NCBI RefSeq assembly: GCF_024753255.1
Contig: NZ_JANUHA010000019.1
Location: 20,046-84,045, forward strand
Source of the DNA: Massilia agri
GTDB lineage: Bacteria > Pseudomonadota > Gammaproteobacteria > Burkholderiales > Burkholderiaceae_D
Direction of reading: 5' to 3'
Length of the DNA: 64,000 nucleotides
This document shows, piece by piece, positions 9,060-19,372 of this stretch. The notes below the pieces were generated by a model, which did no database searches, was not told the DNA's origin, and was given only the letters and a program-made list of their open reading frames with translations. The position numbers and the translations under genes were made by a program. Numbering within the stretch: position 1 is the stretch's first letter; each line of letters opens with the position of its first letter.

Positions 9060-10024
9060 AGTAGTGCGAGGCCCGCCGGCGCCTGCTGGCGCGTGAAGGT
9101 CGGCCCGTCGGTGGTGGGCCGGCCGCCTTGCCACACGAGCCGGTCGATGCACATGCGCCGCCCGGTCATGGCCGTGTCCCAGGCGTGGTAGACGATCCAG
9201 TCCTGGCTGCCGTCGGGCGAGGTGGTGAAGGAATTGTGGCCGGGACCGATGACGTTCGGCGCTCTGGACCGCATCAGGAGCGCTTCCTCGCTGCCTTCCG
9301 GGCGCGTGAAGGGCCCCAGCGGATGGTCGGCGACCACGTAGCTGACGCCATAGTTTTCCTTCTCCCAGGCGCCGCCGCTGTAGAAGCAGTAGTACCTGCC
9401 GCCATGGACCAGCACGAAGGCGCCTTCCACGGTGTGCCAATCGTAGACCGCGTCGTACATCGCGCGCTGCTTCTTGAACAGGTGCCAGTCGGCGTGCGGG
9501 CGCGCCACCGTGCGCGGCCTGCCTTCCAGGCGGTCCATCGCCAGCAGGCGGTCGACCACGATGCCGGTGCCGATGCGGTGGTCGTCCTCGAACTCCAGGA
9601 AATCGACGCAGTAGTAGAGGTACCACTGGCCGTCCGCATCGCGAAAAGGATGGGCGTCGATCGAGAACGGCTGGTCCGGCACCAGGAGCACGCCGCAATC
9701 CTTGAAGGGACCCACGGGATTGTCGGCCACCGCCACCCTGAGCTTGTGGTGCTTGCCTTCCACGTCGCCGCGCGAGTAGTACAGCCAGAACCTGCCCTCG
9801 CTGTAAGCCACTTCGGGCGCCCAGAAGTGATCAAGCCCCGGTTCCATCAGCGCGTAGCCGGCCGGATGCCAGTCGACCAGGTCGTTCGACACCAGCACCG
9901 GGAAGCGCCCGCCGCCGGGGCCGTCGGGTGCGGTGCCGTAGGCGAAATACCGCCCCTCGTGCTTGAGCACGAAGGGGTCGGCCATGATCTCCGGATAGAC
10001 CGGGTTGCAGTAAGTCTTCTGCAT
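9056..10024 (-). CDS. Intracellular glycoside hydrolase family 43 enzyme
   Basis: A 322-residue five-bladed beta-propeller GH43 enzyme without a signal peptide, so probably cytoplasmic. GH43 enzymes are inverting arabinofuranosidases, xylosidases, arabinanases or galactosidases. The catalytic trio can be placed: base Asp16 (NPVYPEIMADPF), pKa modulator Asp123 (FSIDAHPF) and acid Glu200 (TVEGAFV). HFWAPEV and GHNSF are further hallmarks. It starts 8 bases from the stop of the TonB-dependent receptor gene (10032-12857), with a GAGGAAGCG ribosome site overlapping that stop, so the two are co-transcribed. It would cleave oligosaccharides delivered by the receptor and ABC importer; arabinan or xylan fragments are likely but unproven. 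Confidence 0.85.
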   Translation of the reverse strand: MQKTYCNPVYPEIMADPFVLKHEGRYFAYGTAPDGPGGGRFPVLVSNDLVDWHPAGYALMEPGLDHFWAPEVAYSEGRFWLYYSRGDVEGKHHKLRVAVADNPVGPFKDCGVLLVPDQPFSIDAHPFRDADGQWYLYYCVDFLEFEDDHRIGTGIVVDRLLAMDRLEGRPRTVARPHADWHLFKKQRAMYDAVYDWHTVEGAFVLVHGGRYYCFYSGGAWEKENYGVSYVVADHPLGPFTRPEGSEEALLMRSRAPNVIGPGHNSFTTSPDGSQDWIVYHAWDTAMTGRRMCIDRLVWQGGRPTTDGPTFTRQQAPAGLALL

Positions 10025-10031
10025 CGCTTCC

Positions 10032-12857
10032 TCACATCTGGTAGCGCAGGCTGATGCCGTAGGTGGTCGGGTTGTAGCGGATGTCGCGCGGGCGGATCGG
10101 GTCGCCCAGGTAGCTTTCGTAGCGTTCCTTCGTCAGGTTGATCGCGTCGAAGTTCAGCGACAGCTGCGGGGTGAGCGCGTAGCCCACGCTCAGGTCGACA
10201 TAGGTCGCCGCCTTGACATAGCGGTTCTGGCCGAAGCGCGGTTCGGCGATCTGCTCGACGTACTTGCCGCGGCGGGTGGCCGCCAGGCGGCCGGTCCAGC
10301 GATCGCGCTCATACAGGAGCGTGAAGTTGTAGCTCTGGCGCGCGACCCCGACCAGCTCCGTCGTGGTGTACTCGCCGCTGTTGAGTGCGGTGCGGGTCTG
10401 GTTCTCGCCGTCGATCCAGGTGTAGTTGAACTGCGCGCCCAGGCCGCTCCAGGCGCCCGGCAGGAAGTCGAAGAACTTCTGGATGCCGAACTCGGCGCCC
10501 TTGAGCTTGCCCTTGCCGGAATTCTGCGGACGGGTCACGCGGTAGTTGACGCCGTTGATCGTCTCCTGCTGCTCGAAGTTCTGCAGGTAGCCATCGATAT
10601 CGCGGTGGAACAGCGCGATCTGCGCGTAGCCGTTGTCCTTGAAGTAGTACTCGAGCGTCGCGTCGCTGTTGATCGACTCGGTCGGCGACAGCTGCGGATT
10701 GCCCGCCGTGCCGGTGCCGGGGGCGTTGACGGTCGGCGGGATCAGGGACAGGGCCGGGTTCAGCTGCGAGAACTCCGGACGCGTGATGGTCTTGCCGACG
10801 CTCAGGTGCGACTGGATGCGATCGGTCCAGTTGACCACTGCCGACACGTTCGGCAGGAAGTTGGTCTCGTCGCTGTCCTCGCTGAGCGGCGTGACGACGT
10901 CACCCACGCGCTGGTTGCCCTCGAGCTTGCGGTCGACCTTCACCAGGCGCCCACCGATATTGCCGGTCATGCCGATGCCGCCCAGCGCCGCCTTCCAGCG
11001 TGCGCCCAGGTGCAGGGTATAGGTGCGCTCGCGCTGCTCGAAGAGGCGCATCGGATCGTCCGGCACCCGTCCCGCCGGCTGGCCGTAGAAGGCGCGCACC
11101 CGGTCGGCCTGGTAGATCAGGAAGTCGCGCGAGGGCGTCACCCATGGGCCGCCAAGGCGGTCCAGGCCCGGCACCAGGGTCTGGAATTCCGGCCCGAAGG
11201 CCGCGACCGGCGTGGGGCGCACCGACCCGCGCGGCAGGTCGCTGGCGCGTTCGGCGCTGTGGTAGCTGACGTCGCGGTCCGACACGCGGATGCCGCCGGT
11301 GAAGGCGGTGATGAAGCCGTCGCCACCGAGGCGGTAGACGGCGTCGGTGCGGAACTGCGCCTGCTCGCCGCGCGATTCGCCCCAGTTCTGCACCATGCCG
11401 CGCAGGACGAACTGGTTCGGGTCGCGCAGCGGATTGCCGCTGGTCGGGGTGGTGACGCTGTTGTAGCCGCCGTGGCCGTCGCGTCCATAGGTGTAGACGT
11501 GGGCGCTGGCGCCGGGAATCTGCTGGTCGACGATGACGGTGTCGTTGATGAAGTCCGAGCGCGTGAAGGCCAGGTTGCTGTCGACCGAGAGCGGGCCTTC
11601 GCGGTACTTCAGGGCGAAATTGAGGAAGTGAGTGTCGGTGCGCTCCTTGACGCCCCAGGTGCTGGTGGCCGTGTAGGGGTCCCAGTCATAGGGGCCATCG
11701 AACTGCGCGGCCTGCGCGTAGGCCGACTGGATCGGGCAGATGCTGCCGTTCGGGGTGCGGCAGTAGTCGCCTTCGGGCGCCAGCACCACGTTGGTCAGGC
11801 GCGGGGTCCAGGTGGCGATGTTGAGGATGTAGTTGACCTGGCTCTTGCCGCGATAGCTCGTGCCGAGATACTGGGTCGTGAATTCGGTATTCGGGTTCAC
11901 CTTCCACTGGAAGGCCGCATGGATGCTGCCGCGCTCGCGGTCGCCCGCATTGTAGATGCCGCCGATGTTCGGCAGTTCGCCGAGGCGGTCGCCGGGGTTC
12001 AGGGGCGCGATCGGCTGGTCGTCGTTCAGGCGCGTGGCCGTGCCGTCCGGGCTGACCGAGAAGATGCGGTCGGGACGGTCGACCCACTGCACCGGGAAGG
12101 CCCAGTGTTCCTTGTTGTAGGCGACGTCGACCAGGAAGCCCATCTCGCCCTTGCCGGTGTTCCAGCGATTGCTCATCAGGAGGCCGCCCCCGGGGTTGTT
12201 CTTCTCCCTGGTCGCTTCGCTGCCTTCGACGGAGCTGCGGCGGTTCTCCAGGAAGCCGGTGACGGTGTAGCCCTTGAAGTCGAAGGGTGCGCGCAGGCGC
12301 ACGTTGACGTTGCCGGCGATGCCGCCCTCGAACTGGTTGGCGGTGGCCGACTTGTAGACGTCCAGGCCCGCGATCGACTGGACCGGCAGGTCCTGGTAGG
12401 ACAGGCGGCGGCCGGTGCCGGTGAAGATCTCGTTGCCGTCGATGGTGGTGGCGACGTCGGGCAGGCCGCGGATAATGACGGTGTTGGTTTCGCCGCGGTC
12501 GCGGCCCACCTGGACGCCGGCGATGCGTTGCAGGGCGTCGCCGGCGGCGCGGTCGGGGAACTTGCCGATGTCGTCGGCATTGATCGAGTCCACCACCTGC
12601 TCGGCGTCGCGCTTGATCTGCTCGGCGGAGCGGATGCTGCTGCGGATGCCCGTCACCTGCACGGTGGCCACGGCGCCGCCCGCGGGCGCCGGGGCGGCCT
12701 GGGCGTCAGGCCCGGCCGCCGCGCGCGCCGCATCCTCGGCGGTGGGCTGGGACTGCGGATCAAGCTGCTGGGCTGCGCTTTGCGCGGCGGCGAAGCCGAT
12801 ATGGGCGCACAGCAGCATGGCTGCGGCGCAGACCGGCCGGACTGTCAAGGTCGTCAT
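10032..12857 (-). CDS. TonB-dependent receptor, oligosaccharide type
   Basis: A 941-residue outer-membrane beta-barrel receptor. It has a signal peptide (residues about 1-25, ending near GFAAAQ), a plug domain with VTGIRSSIRSAEQIKRDAE followed by DIGKFPDRAAGDALQRI and VIIRGLPD, then the barrel, ending in LRYQM. The plug signature is that of the Xanthomonas/Caulobacter TonB receptor family associated with plant-polysaccharide loci. ATG 12857 has an AGGAG ribosome site 7 bases upstream; upstream in-frame codons add only an arginine-rich leader. It lies between the LacI gene and the GH43 gene. A 23-bp near-palindrome at 12929-12951 is a likely operator. Confidence 0.9.
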   Translation of the reverse strand: MTTLTVRPVCAAAMLLCAHIGFAAAQSAAQQLDPQSQPTAEDAARAAAGPDAQAAPAPAGGAVATVQVTGIRSSIRSAEQIKRDAEQVVDSINADDIGKFPDRAAGDALQRIAGVQVGRDRGETNTVIIRGLPDVATTIDGNEIFTGTGRRLSYQDLPVQSIAGLDVYKSATANQFEGGIAGNVNVRLRAPFDFKGYTVTGFLENRRSSVEGSEATREKNNPGGGLLMSNRWNTGKGEMGFLVDVAYNKEHWAFPVQWVDRPDRIFSVSPDGTATRLNDDQPIAPLNPGDRLGELPNIGGIYNAGDRERGSIHAAFQWKVNPNTEFTTQYLGTSYRGKSQVNYILNIATWTPRLTNVVLAPEGDYCRTPNGSICPIQSAYAQAAQFDGPYDWDPYTATSTWGVKERTDTHFLNFALKYREGPLSVDSNLAFTRSDFINDTVIVDQQIPGASAHVYTYGRDGHGGYNSVTTPTSGNPLRDPNQFVLRGMVQNWGESRGEQAQFRTDAVYRLGGDGFITAFTGGIRVSDRDVSYHSAERASDLPRGSVRPTPVAAFGPEFQTLVPGLDRLGGPWVTPSRDFLIYQADRVRAFYGQPAGRVPDDPMRLFEQRERTYTLHLGARWKAALGGIGMTGNIGGRLVKVDRKLEGNQRVGDVVTPLSEDSDETNFLPNVSAVVNWTDRIQSHLSVGKTITRPEFSQLNPALSLIPPTVNAPGTGTAGNPQLSPTESINSDATLEYYFKDNGYAQIALFHRDIDGYLQNFEQQETINGVNYRVTRPQNSGKGKLKGAEFGIQKFFDFLPGAWSGLGAQFNYTWIDGENQTRTALNSGEYTTTELVGVARQSYNFTLLYERDRWTGRLAATRRGKYVEQIAEPRFGQNRYVKAATYVDLSVGYALTPQLSLNFDAINLTKERYESYLGDPIRPRDIRYNPTTYGISLRYQM

Positions 12858-12928
12858 CGAGTGTCTCCTGAAAGCTGTGGTCGGCCTGCGGCCCTTCAAG
12901 GGCCGGGCCTGCCGATATTGGAATTCGT

Positions 12929-12951
12929 ATTAGTCATAATTTATGACCAAT
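12929..12951. promoter_or_regulatory. Near-perfect 23-bp palindrome, putative LacI-family operator
   Basis: The core GTCATAA-T-TTATGAC (12933-12947) is a perfect inverted repeat. The arms extend to ATTAGTCATAA / TTATGACCAAT with one mismatch in 11 positions. It lies between the LacI gene stop (13013) and the receptor start (12857), where a promoter for the receptor-GH43 pair is expected. The AT-rich block stands out from the surrounding high-GC sequence. Assignment to the adjacent LacI protein is inference. Confidence 0.6.
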
Positions 12952-13012
12952 ATGACAAAAGCTATCTGAAATCGCGCTGTGGTGGCGCACTCAAGGACAG
13001 GGTGAAAACCGG

Positions 13013-14061
13013 TCAGGAAGCGCCCGGCGCAGCCACGGAATCGCGCTCCACCAGAGGGCAATCCATCTTCATGCTGGTGCGCCGGACCACGCCGCCATTG
13101 ACCTGGGCAATCAAACTTTCCGCCGCCCAGCGCCCCATTTCGTAGTTCGGCAACAACACCGTGCTCAGCGGTGGCTGGGTGTAGCGGGCAATGTCCTGGT
13201 CGTCATAGCCGACCACCGAGACTTCGGCAGGGACGGACATGCCCAGCTCGCGCACGGCCTCCAGGGCGCCGACCGCCATCAGGTCGTTGGCGCAGAACAG
13301 GGCCGTGGGCGGCTCAGGCAGGCGCAGCAGGGCCAGCGCATGCTCGTGGCCGCTGCTGACCTGCCAGTCGCCCTCGCGCACCAGCCGGGAGTCGAAAGGA
13401 ATGTCGCGCGTGGACAGGGCCTGGCGGTAGCCCTTCAAGCGCTCGGCCGCGGCCTCGATCCAGCCCTCGCCGTTGACGAGGCCGACGCGCCGGTGCCCAA
13501 GCTCCAGCAGGTGCATGGTGGCGGCAAAACCGCCCAGCACTTCGCTGGGCACCACCGAGGAATACAGGCGGTCGCGCGTATGGCAATTCAGGAGGACGGT
13601 CGGCACGGTGGCCAGCAGCGCCGGCACCGTGACCGCGCGCGTGAAGATGGTGGCATACACGACGCCGAGCAGGGCCGGATTGCCCAGCACCCGCCCCAGC
13701 ACGGCGTTCTCGTATTCCGGATCACTGCGGGTGGCGAACACGCTCAGCAGGCAATCGTGCTCCCAGGCGGCGTCGCGCGCGCCGTCGATGGTCAGCATCG
13801 CGTGCGGGCTGGTCGAGAGTTCGTCGGTGAGATAGACGATCAGGTTGCGCTGCTGGGCGCCTTCCACTCCATGGCCATGACGCTGCACCGGATAGCCGAT
13901 CTCGCGTGCGATGCGCAGCACGCGCTTGCGGGTCTCGCCCGACACCTTGGCCCCGCTCATCTGGTTGATCACCAGGGACACGGTCGATTGCGACACCCCG
14001 GCCAGCTTGGCGATGTCGGTCATGGTCGGCCGCCGCGGGCGGCCGCCCCCTCCCCCGGCGC

Positions 14062-14065
<4 letters not shown>
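13013..14065 (-). CDS. LacI-family transcriptional regulator of the GH43/ABC locus
   Basis: A 350-residue repressor: a LacI helix-turn-helix (TDIAKLAGVSQSTVSLVIN), hinge, and a periplasmic-binding-protein-like sensor domain with DLMAVGALEAV and SVVGYDDQDIARYTQPPL. It is the last gene of the ABC importer operon. GTG 14065 is proposed because it overlaps the ATPase stop codon as GTGA and keeps a basic RPRRPT leader frequent in this subfamily. ATG 14023 is the alternative. It probably senses an imported sugar and controls the importer and the TonB receptor/GH43 genes downstream, through the palindrome at 12929-12951. Confidence 0.87.
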
Positions 14066-15177
<1,112 letters not shown>

Positions 15178-15202
15178 GGGGTCTCCGCGGGGTTCAATCG
15201 AT

Positions 15203-16036
15203 TCATCCTTTCAGTCCGGTCGCGGCCAGGAAGCCGTGGGTCACGCGGCGCTGGAACACGACATAGGCCAGCGCCACCGGCAGCGCGCCGATCAGGGCCG
15301 CCGCCATCAGCTGGGCATAGCGCACGCCGAAGGCGTCGTAGGTCTGGGTCAGGCCGATGGGGATGGTCATCATGTCGTTGGACGTCACGATGATGAAGGG
15401 CCACAGGAAGTTGTTCCATGCGCCGATGAAGGTGACGATGGCCATCGCCCAGACGATGTTGCCGGACACCGGCAGGTAGACGCTCCACAGGATGCGCAAG
15501 GGTCCGGCGCCATCCATGACGGCGGCCTCGCGGAAGTCCGCGGGGATCGCGTCGAAGAACTGCTTGAACACGTAGATGACCACGGGCGCCACCACCTGGG
15601 GCAGGACGATGCCGGCATAGCTGTTGATCAGGCCGAGCTGGTTCATCATGCGAAACAGCGGCACCAGCAGGGCCTCGAAGGGCACGAGGAAGGCCAGCAT
15701 GGTGATGGCGAACACCAGGGTGCGGCCGCGGAAGCGCAGCTGGGAAAAGGCGTAGGCCGCCATCAGACTCAGGGCCATGGTCACGACGGTGACGAGGAAG
15801 GCGACCAGGGCGCTGTTGAACAGCCAGCGTCCCACATTGCCGGCGGCCAGCACCTTGGTGAAGGCCGCCAGGGTCCAGTCCTGGGGCAGCCAGTGGAAGA
15901 CGGCGGACACGGTTTCGTGCTCGGGACGCAGGGCCGTGCTCATCGCCCACAGCAGGGGCGCGACCCACATGGCGGCGAGCAGCAGCGCGGCGAGTGCGCC
16001 AACGATGGTCCAGCCGAGCCCTGCCCGCCTGTTCAT
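15203..16036 (-). CDS. ABC sugar permease, MalG-like subunit
   Basis: A 277-residue inner-membrane permease with about six transmembrane helices. The EAA loop that docks on the ATPase is visible as REAAVMDGAGPLRILWSVYLP. The C-terminal QRRVTHGFLAATGLKG is typical of MalG-type CUT1 subunits. The ATG at 16036 overlaps the stop of the upstream permease as ATGA, indicating translational coupling. Confidence 0.9.
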   Translation of the reverse strand: MNRRAGLGWTIVGALAALLLAAMWVAPLLWAMSTALRPEHETVSAVFHWLPQDWTLAAFTKVLAAGNVGRWLFNSALVAFLVTVVTMALSLMAAYAFSQLRFRGRTLVFAITMLAFLVPFEALLVPLFRMMNQLGLINSYAGIVLPQVVAPVVIYVFKQFFDAIPADFREAAVMDGAGPLRILWSVYLPVSGNIVWAMAIVTFIGAWNNFLWPFIIVTSNDMMTIPIGLTQTYDAFGVRYAQLMAAALIGALPVALAYVVFQRRVTHGFLAATGLKG

Positions 16037-16914
16037 GCATCCCTCCGCGACAGCCAGCCGACAAAAGCCGCCTGGGCCAGCGAGAGCGCGATCACGATGG
16101 CCACAAAAGCCATGGCGATCGCCGCCGCATAGCCGGCGTCGCTCTGGGTAAAGGCGGTTTCGTACATATAGTGCAGGGTCACGCGGGTGGTATTGAAGGG
16201 GCCGCCCGTGGTCATGATGTAGGTCTGGCCGAAGATCTTCATCGAGGCGATCAGCTGCAGCACCAGGGCCATGCCCGCCACCGGGCGCAGCGCGGGCCAG
16301 GTAATCGTGCGGAACAGGGTGAAGCCACGCGCCCCATCGAGCGCCGCCGCTTCGTAGAGCTCGGCCGGGATGTTGCGCAGGCCGGCCAGGAACATCAGCA
16401 TGTTGAAGCCGACCGTCCACCAGATGGTGCCGATCGCCACCATCGGCATGGCCCAGGTCAGGTCGGCGAACCAGGCGCGCTGCATGCCGAGCACGTGGTT
16501 CACCACGCCGGAGGACGGCTGCAGCATCCAGTCGGCGATCAGGGTCATCACCGAGATCGGCAGCACGTAGGGCAGGAAAAAAGCGCCCTGCAGCCAGCTG
16601 CTCGCGCGGGTGAAGTGGTTCACCAGCAGGGCCATCACCAGCCCCAGCACCGTCAGCGGCACCACGGTGAGCAGGGCGAAATAGAAGGTGTTGCCGACCG
16701 CGGCCCAGAAGGACGGGTCCTGCACCAGGGTGACATAGTTGTCCAGGCCGACGAAGGCATTGGTGCGGGTCAGGCTGCTCTCCGTCAGGCTCATGTAGAA
16801 GGTGTCGAGCGCCGGCAGGAAGAAGAACAGGACGAAGGTGACGGCAAAGGGCGCCAGCAGCAGGGCTGCCGGCAGCGTGTCGCCTCGTTTCACGGTTGGT
16901 CGGTTGGCAGGCAT
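16033..16914 (-). CDS. ABC sugar permease, MalF-like subunit
   Basis: A 293-residue permease with about six transmembrane helices, beginning with a hydrophobic segment around LLLAPFAVTFVLFFFLPAL. The EAA loop is YEAAALDGARGFTLFRTITWP, and FGQTYIMTTGGPFNTT is a strong MalF/UgpA-type hallmark. It starts 10 bases from the end of the binding-protein gene and overlaps the second permease by 4 bases. With that subunit it forms the membrane channel of a CUT1 importer for mono- or oligosaccharides. Confidence 0.9.
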   Translation of the reverse strand: MPANRPTVKRGDTLPAALLLAPFAVTFVLFFFLPALDTFYMSLTESSLTRTNAFVGLDNYVTLVQDPSFWAAVGNTFYFALLTVVPLTVLGLVMALLVNHFTRASSWLQGAFFLPYVLPISVMTLIADWMLQPSSGVVNHVLGMQRAWFADLTWAMPMVAIGTIWWTVGFNMLMFLAGLRNIPAELYEAAALDGARGFTLFRTITWPALRPVAGMALVLQLIASMKIFGQTYIMTTGGPFNTTRVTLHYMYETAFTQSDAGYAAAIAMAFVAIVIALSLAQAAFVGWLSRRDA

Positions 16915-16924
16915 GGGCTCGGCC

Positions 16925-18220
16925 TCAGTAGCGCGGCGGGCGCTTGCGGATCAGGCGCGCGGCCTCGGTCTCGAACATGCGCAGGGCCTGGCCAGGCGAC
17001 AGCTGCGAGGACAGCGCCGCCGGCAGGTATTTCGAGGCCATGGCTTCCAGGGGCCCCGCCGCGCCCATATACCAGGCGTCCGGGTCGTAGATGACGTGGC
17101 GCGGCACCTCGGCATAGGCGGCGTTCGGCTGCAGCGCGCGCGCCGCCGGGGACTCGGCCACCGGCCGGTAGGCCAGCACGTGGCCGCCCTCGGCCCAGCC
17201 GAGCGAATTCTTGCTCACAAACGCAATGAAGCGCATCACGGCGCGCGCCTTTTGCTGCGACATCGGACGGCCCTCGTTGGCGGGAATCGCGAAGGCGTGG
17301 GAATCGGCCCAGACGCTGTCGTTGCCGAACATGCGCGGCAGCGGCACGATGCCATACTCGAAGCCGAGCGTGCCCTGCCTGGTGGCGCGCACCATTTCGG
17401 GAACTTCCCACACACCGTTGATCATGAAGCCGGCATTCCCGCCCATGAACTGGCTGGTCGACGCCGCGTAATCCAGGCCCGGCTGGGCATAGCCGGCCTT
17501 GAACCAGTTGCTGATGCGCGCCAGCGAATCGACGCCGGCCGGACCATAGGCAAAGCGCCCGTTCTCGATCAGTGGCGCGTTGCGCTGGGCCAGCATCGTG
17601 ATCCACAGGCGCCAGATGGCATAGGAGCTCTGGCTGCTCTCCATCGTCATGCCCGGTCGGCCGGTGGCCTGCCGCACTGCGCGGAAGGCATGGGTGAGCG
17701 CATCGAAGCCCTCGATGGGCTTGAGCACCCCGGCGGCGTCCAGCAGGCCGGCCCTGCCCACCAGGGTCTTGTTGTAGTACAGGACCAGCGGGTGCAGGTC
17801 GAGGGGAATCGCGTAGGTCTTGCCGGCGTGCTGGGACTTCTGCCATTGGCGCGGATAGAAATCGCCCGGCGCCAGGCCCGCATCCTGCAGTTCGTGCGGC
17901 GCGATCGGACGCAGCACGCCGCCGCCGGCCAGGTTGGTCATGCGCGACAGGTGCACGGTGGCGATGTCCGGGCCGGCGCCCACGACCGACGAAGTGATCA
18001 GCTTGGTGTAAAAGGGTTCGCCCCACTTCAGCGTGGTGCTGACGACCCGCACCTCGCGCTGGCTGGCGTTGAAGCGCCGCACCAGATCGGACATGCGCGC
18101 GCCGTCACCGCCGCTGAGCAGCGTCCACATGCGGACCTCGACCTGCGCGCGCGCGGCCGTCGGCGCCGATAAGAGCAACGCGAGCACCGCGCCGGCGAGG
18201 CGCCACGCCAATGGGGTCAA
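16925..18220 (-). CDS. ABC importer periplasmic sugar-binding protein
   Basis: A 431-residue family 1 extracellular solute-binding protein. It has a signal peptide (residues about 1-25, cleaved near ARAQ) and the motifs AGPDIATVHLSRM, YAIPLDLHPLVLYYNK and a late RPMSQQKARAVMRFIAF segment. It captures the sugar in the periplasm and hands it to the MalF/MalG-like permeases. The start is a TTG at 18220, chosen because AGGAGACAGGA lies immediately upstream and the signal peptide begins there. It is the first gene of the five-gene ABC/LacI operon. Confidence 0.88.
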   Translation of the reverse strand: MTPLAWRLAGAVLALLLSAPTAARAQVEVRMWTLLSGGDGARMSDLVRRFNASQREVRVVSTTLKWGEPFYTKLITSSVVGAGPDIATVHLSRMTNLAGGGVLRPIAPHELQDAGLAPGDFYPRQWQKSQHAGKTYAIPLDLHPLVLYYNKTLVGRAGLLDAAGVLKPIEGFDALTHAFRAVRQATGRPGMTMESSQSSYAIWRLWITMLAQRNAPLIENGRFAYGPAGVDSLARISNWFKAGYAQPGLDYAASTSQFMGGNAGFMINGVWEVPEMVRATRQGTLGFEYGIVPLPRMFGNDSVWADSHAFAIPANEGRPMSQQKARAVMRFIAFVSKNSLGWAEGGHVLAYRPVAESPAARALQPNAAYAEVPRHVIYDPDAWYMGAAGPLEAMASKYLPAALSSQLSPGQALRMFETEAARLIRKRPPRY

Positions 18221-18364
18221 TCCTGTCTCCTGGCCTGTGTTGGAATCTTATGAATTAATACTAGCAAATAATTATTATCCGGGGCCGTCCTGCTGAACTG
18301 GTCTCGGCATGGGCCGGAAATGTTGCAACGCGGTAGAATCGTCGTTTTGCCTGTGGTGCGGGAT
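18221..18364. promoter_or_regulatory. Divergent promoter region between binding protein and EamA genes
   Basis: A 144-bp intergenic stretch with an AT-rich block (about 18243-18278) containing the perfect 10-mer palindrome AATAATTATT and a TTATGA motif that also occurs in the 12933-12947 operator core. It probably carries the ABC operon promoter and a regulator site. On the plus strand TAGAAT (about 18335-18340) could be the -10 of the EamA gene. No confident -35 was seen for either. Confidence 0.35.
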
Positions 18365-19372
18365 ATGTGGATCGGTGTGCTGTGCGGCCTGCTGGCCGGG
18401 GCCCTGTGGGGCATGGTGTTCGTGGTACCCGAGCTGCTGGGCGCCTTTTCGCCGCTGGAAATGGCCGTGGGACGCTATGTGGCCTACGGCGCCTTCGCCT
18501 TCGGCCTGCTGCTGCCGCGCCTGAAGCTGCTTCTCTCCACCCTGGCCCCGGGCGATTACGCCGCCCTGCTGCGCCACGCCCTGGCCGGGAACATCGTCTA
18601 CTACATGCTGCTGGCGGTCGGCGTGAAGTATGCGGGCGTGGCGCCGACCTCGCTCATCATCGGCATGCTGCCGGTGCTCGTCACCCTGCTGGGCCGCAAC
18701 GACCACGGCGCGGCGCCGCTGCGCCGCCTCGCCCTGCCCCTGCTGCTGGTGGCGGCCGGCATCGCCTGCATCAATATCGACACCTTCGCCCATGCCGGGC
18801 CAGGTGCGTCCCTCGCCGCCATCGGACTGGGCGTGCTGGCCGCGACGGGTGCGCTGCTGTGCTGGGGCTGGTATGCCCTGGACAATGCGCGCTACCTGAA
18901 GCGCAATCCGCAGTTTTCCAGCGCCCAGTGGTCGGCCCTGTATGGACTCGCCACCGGCGTCATCGCGCTGCTCATCGGCCTGCTCGCCTGGGGCGCCGGC
19001 GCCGCCTGGCGGCCTGCGCCTTCGCGTGACTGGCTGCTCTTCTGGGGCTGCAACATCGTGGTCGCACTGGGCGCCTCGATGATCGGCAACCAGCTGTGGA
19101 ACGTGGCCAGCCGGCGCGTGCCGGTGACGCTGTCCGGCCAGCTGATCCTGTTCGAGACCCTGTTCGCGCTGCTCTACGGCTTCGTCTACCGCGGCATGGG
19201 CCCGCGTCCCCTCGAACTGGCGGCGATCGCCCTCCTCGTCGCAGGGGTCACCTGGTCGGTGCGCGCCCACGCGGACGACCCGCCCGCGTCAATCCTGTCG
19301 CCCGAGGCGCATGAGGCCGAGCTGGCTGAAGGTGACGGCATGCCCGGCGCCGCCCATCGCCACCAGGCCTAG
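18365..19372 (+). CDS. EamA/DMT-family transporter
   Basis: A 335-residue inner-membrane protein with about ten helices in two EamA halves. Visible segments include LAGALWGMVFVVPELLG and the helix pairs near VGRYVAYGAFAFGLLL and MIGNQLWNVASRRVPV. DMT exporters move amino acids, nucleosides or other small metabolites; the substrate is unknown. ATG 18365 begins right before the first helix; an in-frame upstream start at 18320 would add a short polar leader. The final 28 codons run antisense over the 3' end of the convergent GH43 gene (84-bp overlap) and look like a non-domain tail. Confidence 0.8.
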   Translation: MWIGVLCGLLAGALWGMVFVVPELLGAFSPLEMAVGRYVAYGAFAFGLLLPRLKLLLSTLAPGDYAALLRHALAGNIVYYMLLAVGVKYAGVAPTSLIIGMLPVLVTLLGRNDHGAAPLRRLALPLLLVAAGIACINIDTFAHAGPGASLAAIGLGVLAATGALLCWGWYALDNARYLKRNPQFSSAQWSALYGLATGVIALLIGLLAWGAGAAWRPAPSRDWLLFWGCNIVVALGASMIGNQLWNVASRRVPVTLSGQLILFETLFALLYGFVYRGMGPRPLELAAIALLVAGVTWSVRAHADDPPASILSPEAHEAELAEGDGMPGAAHRHQA

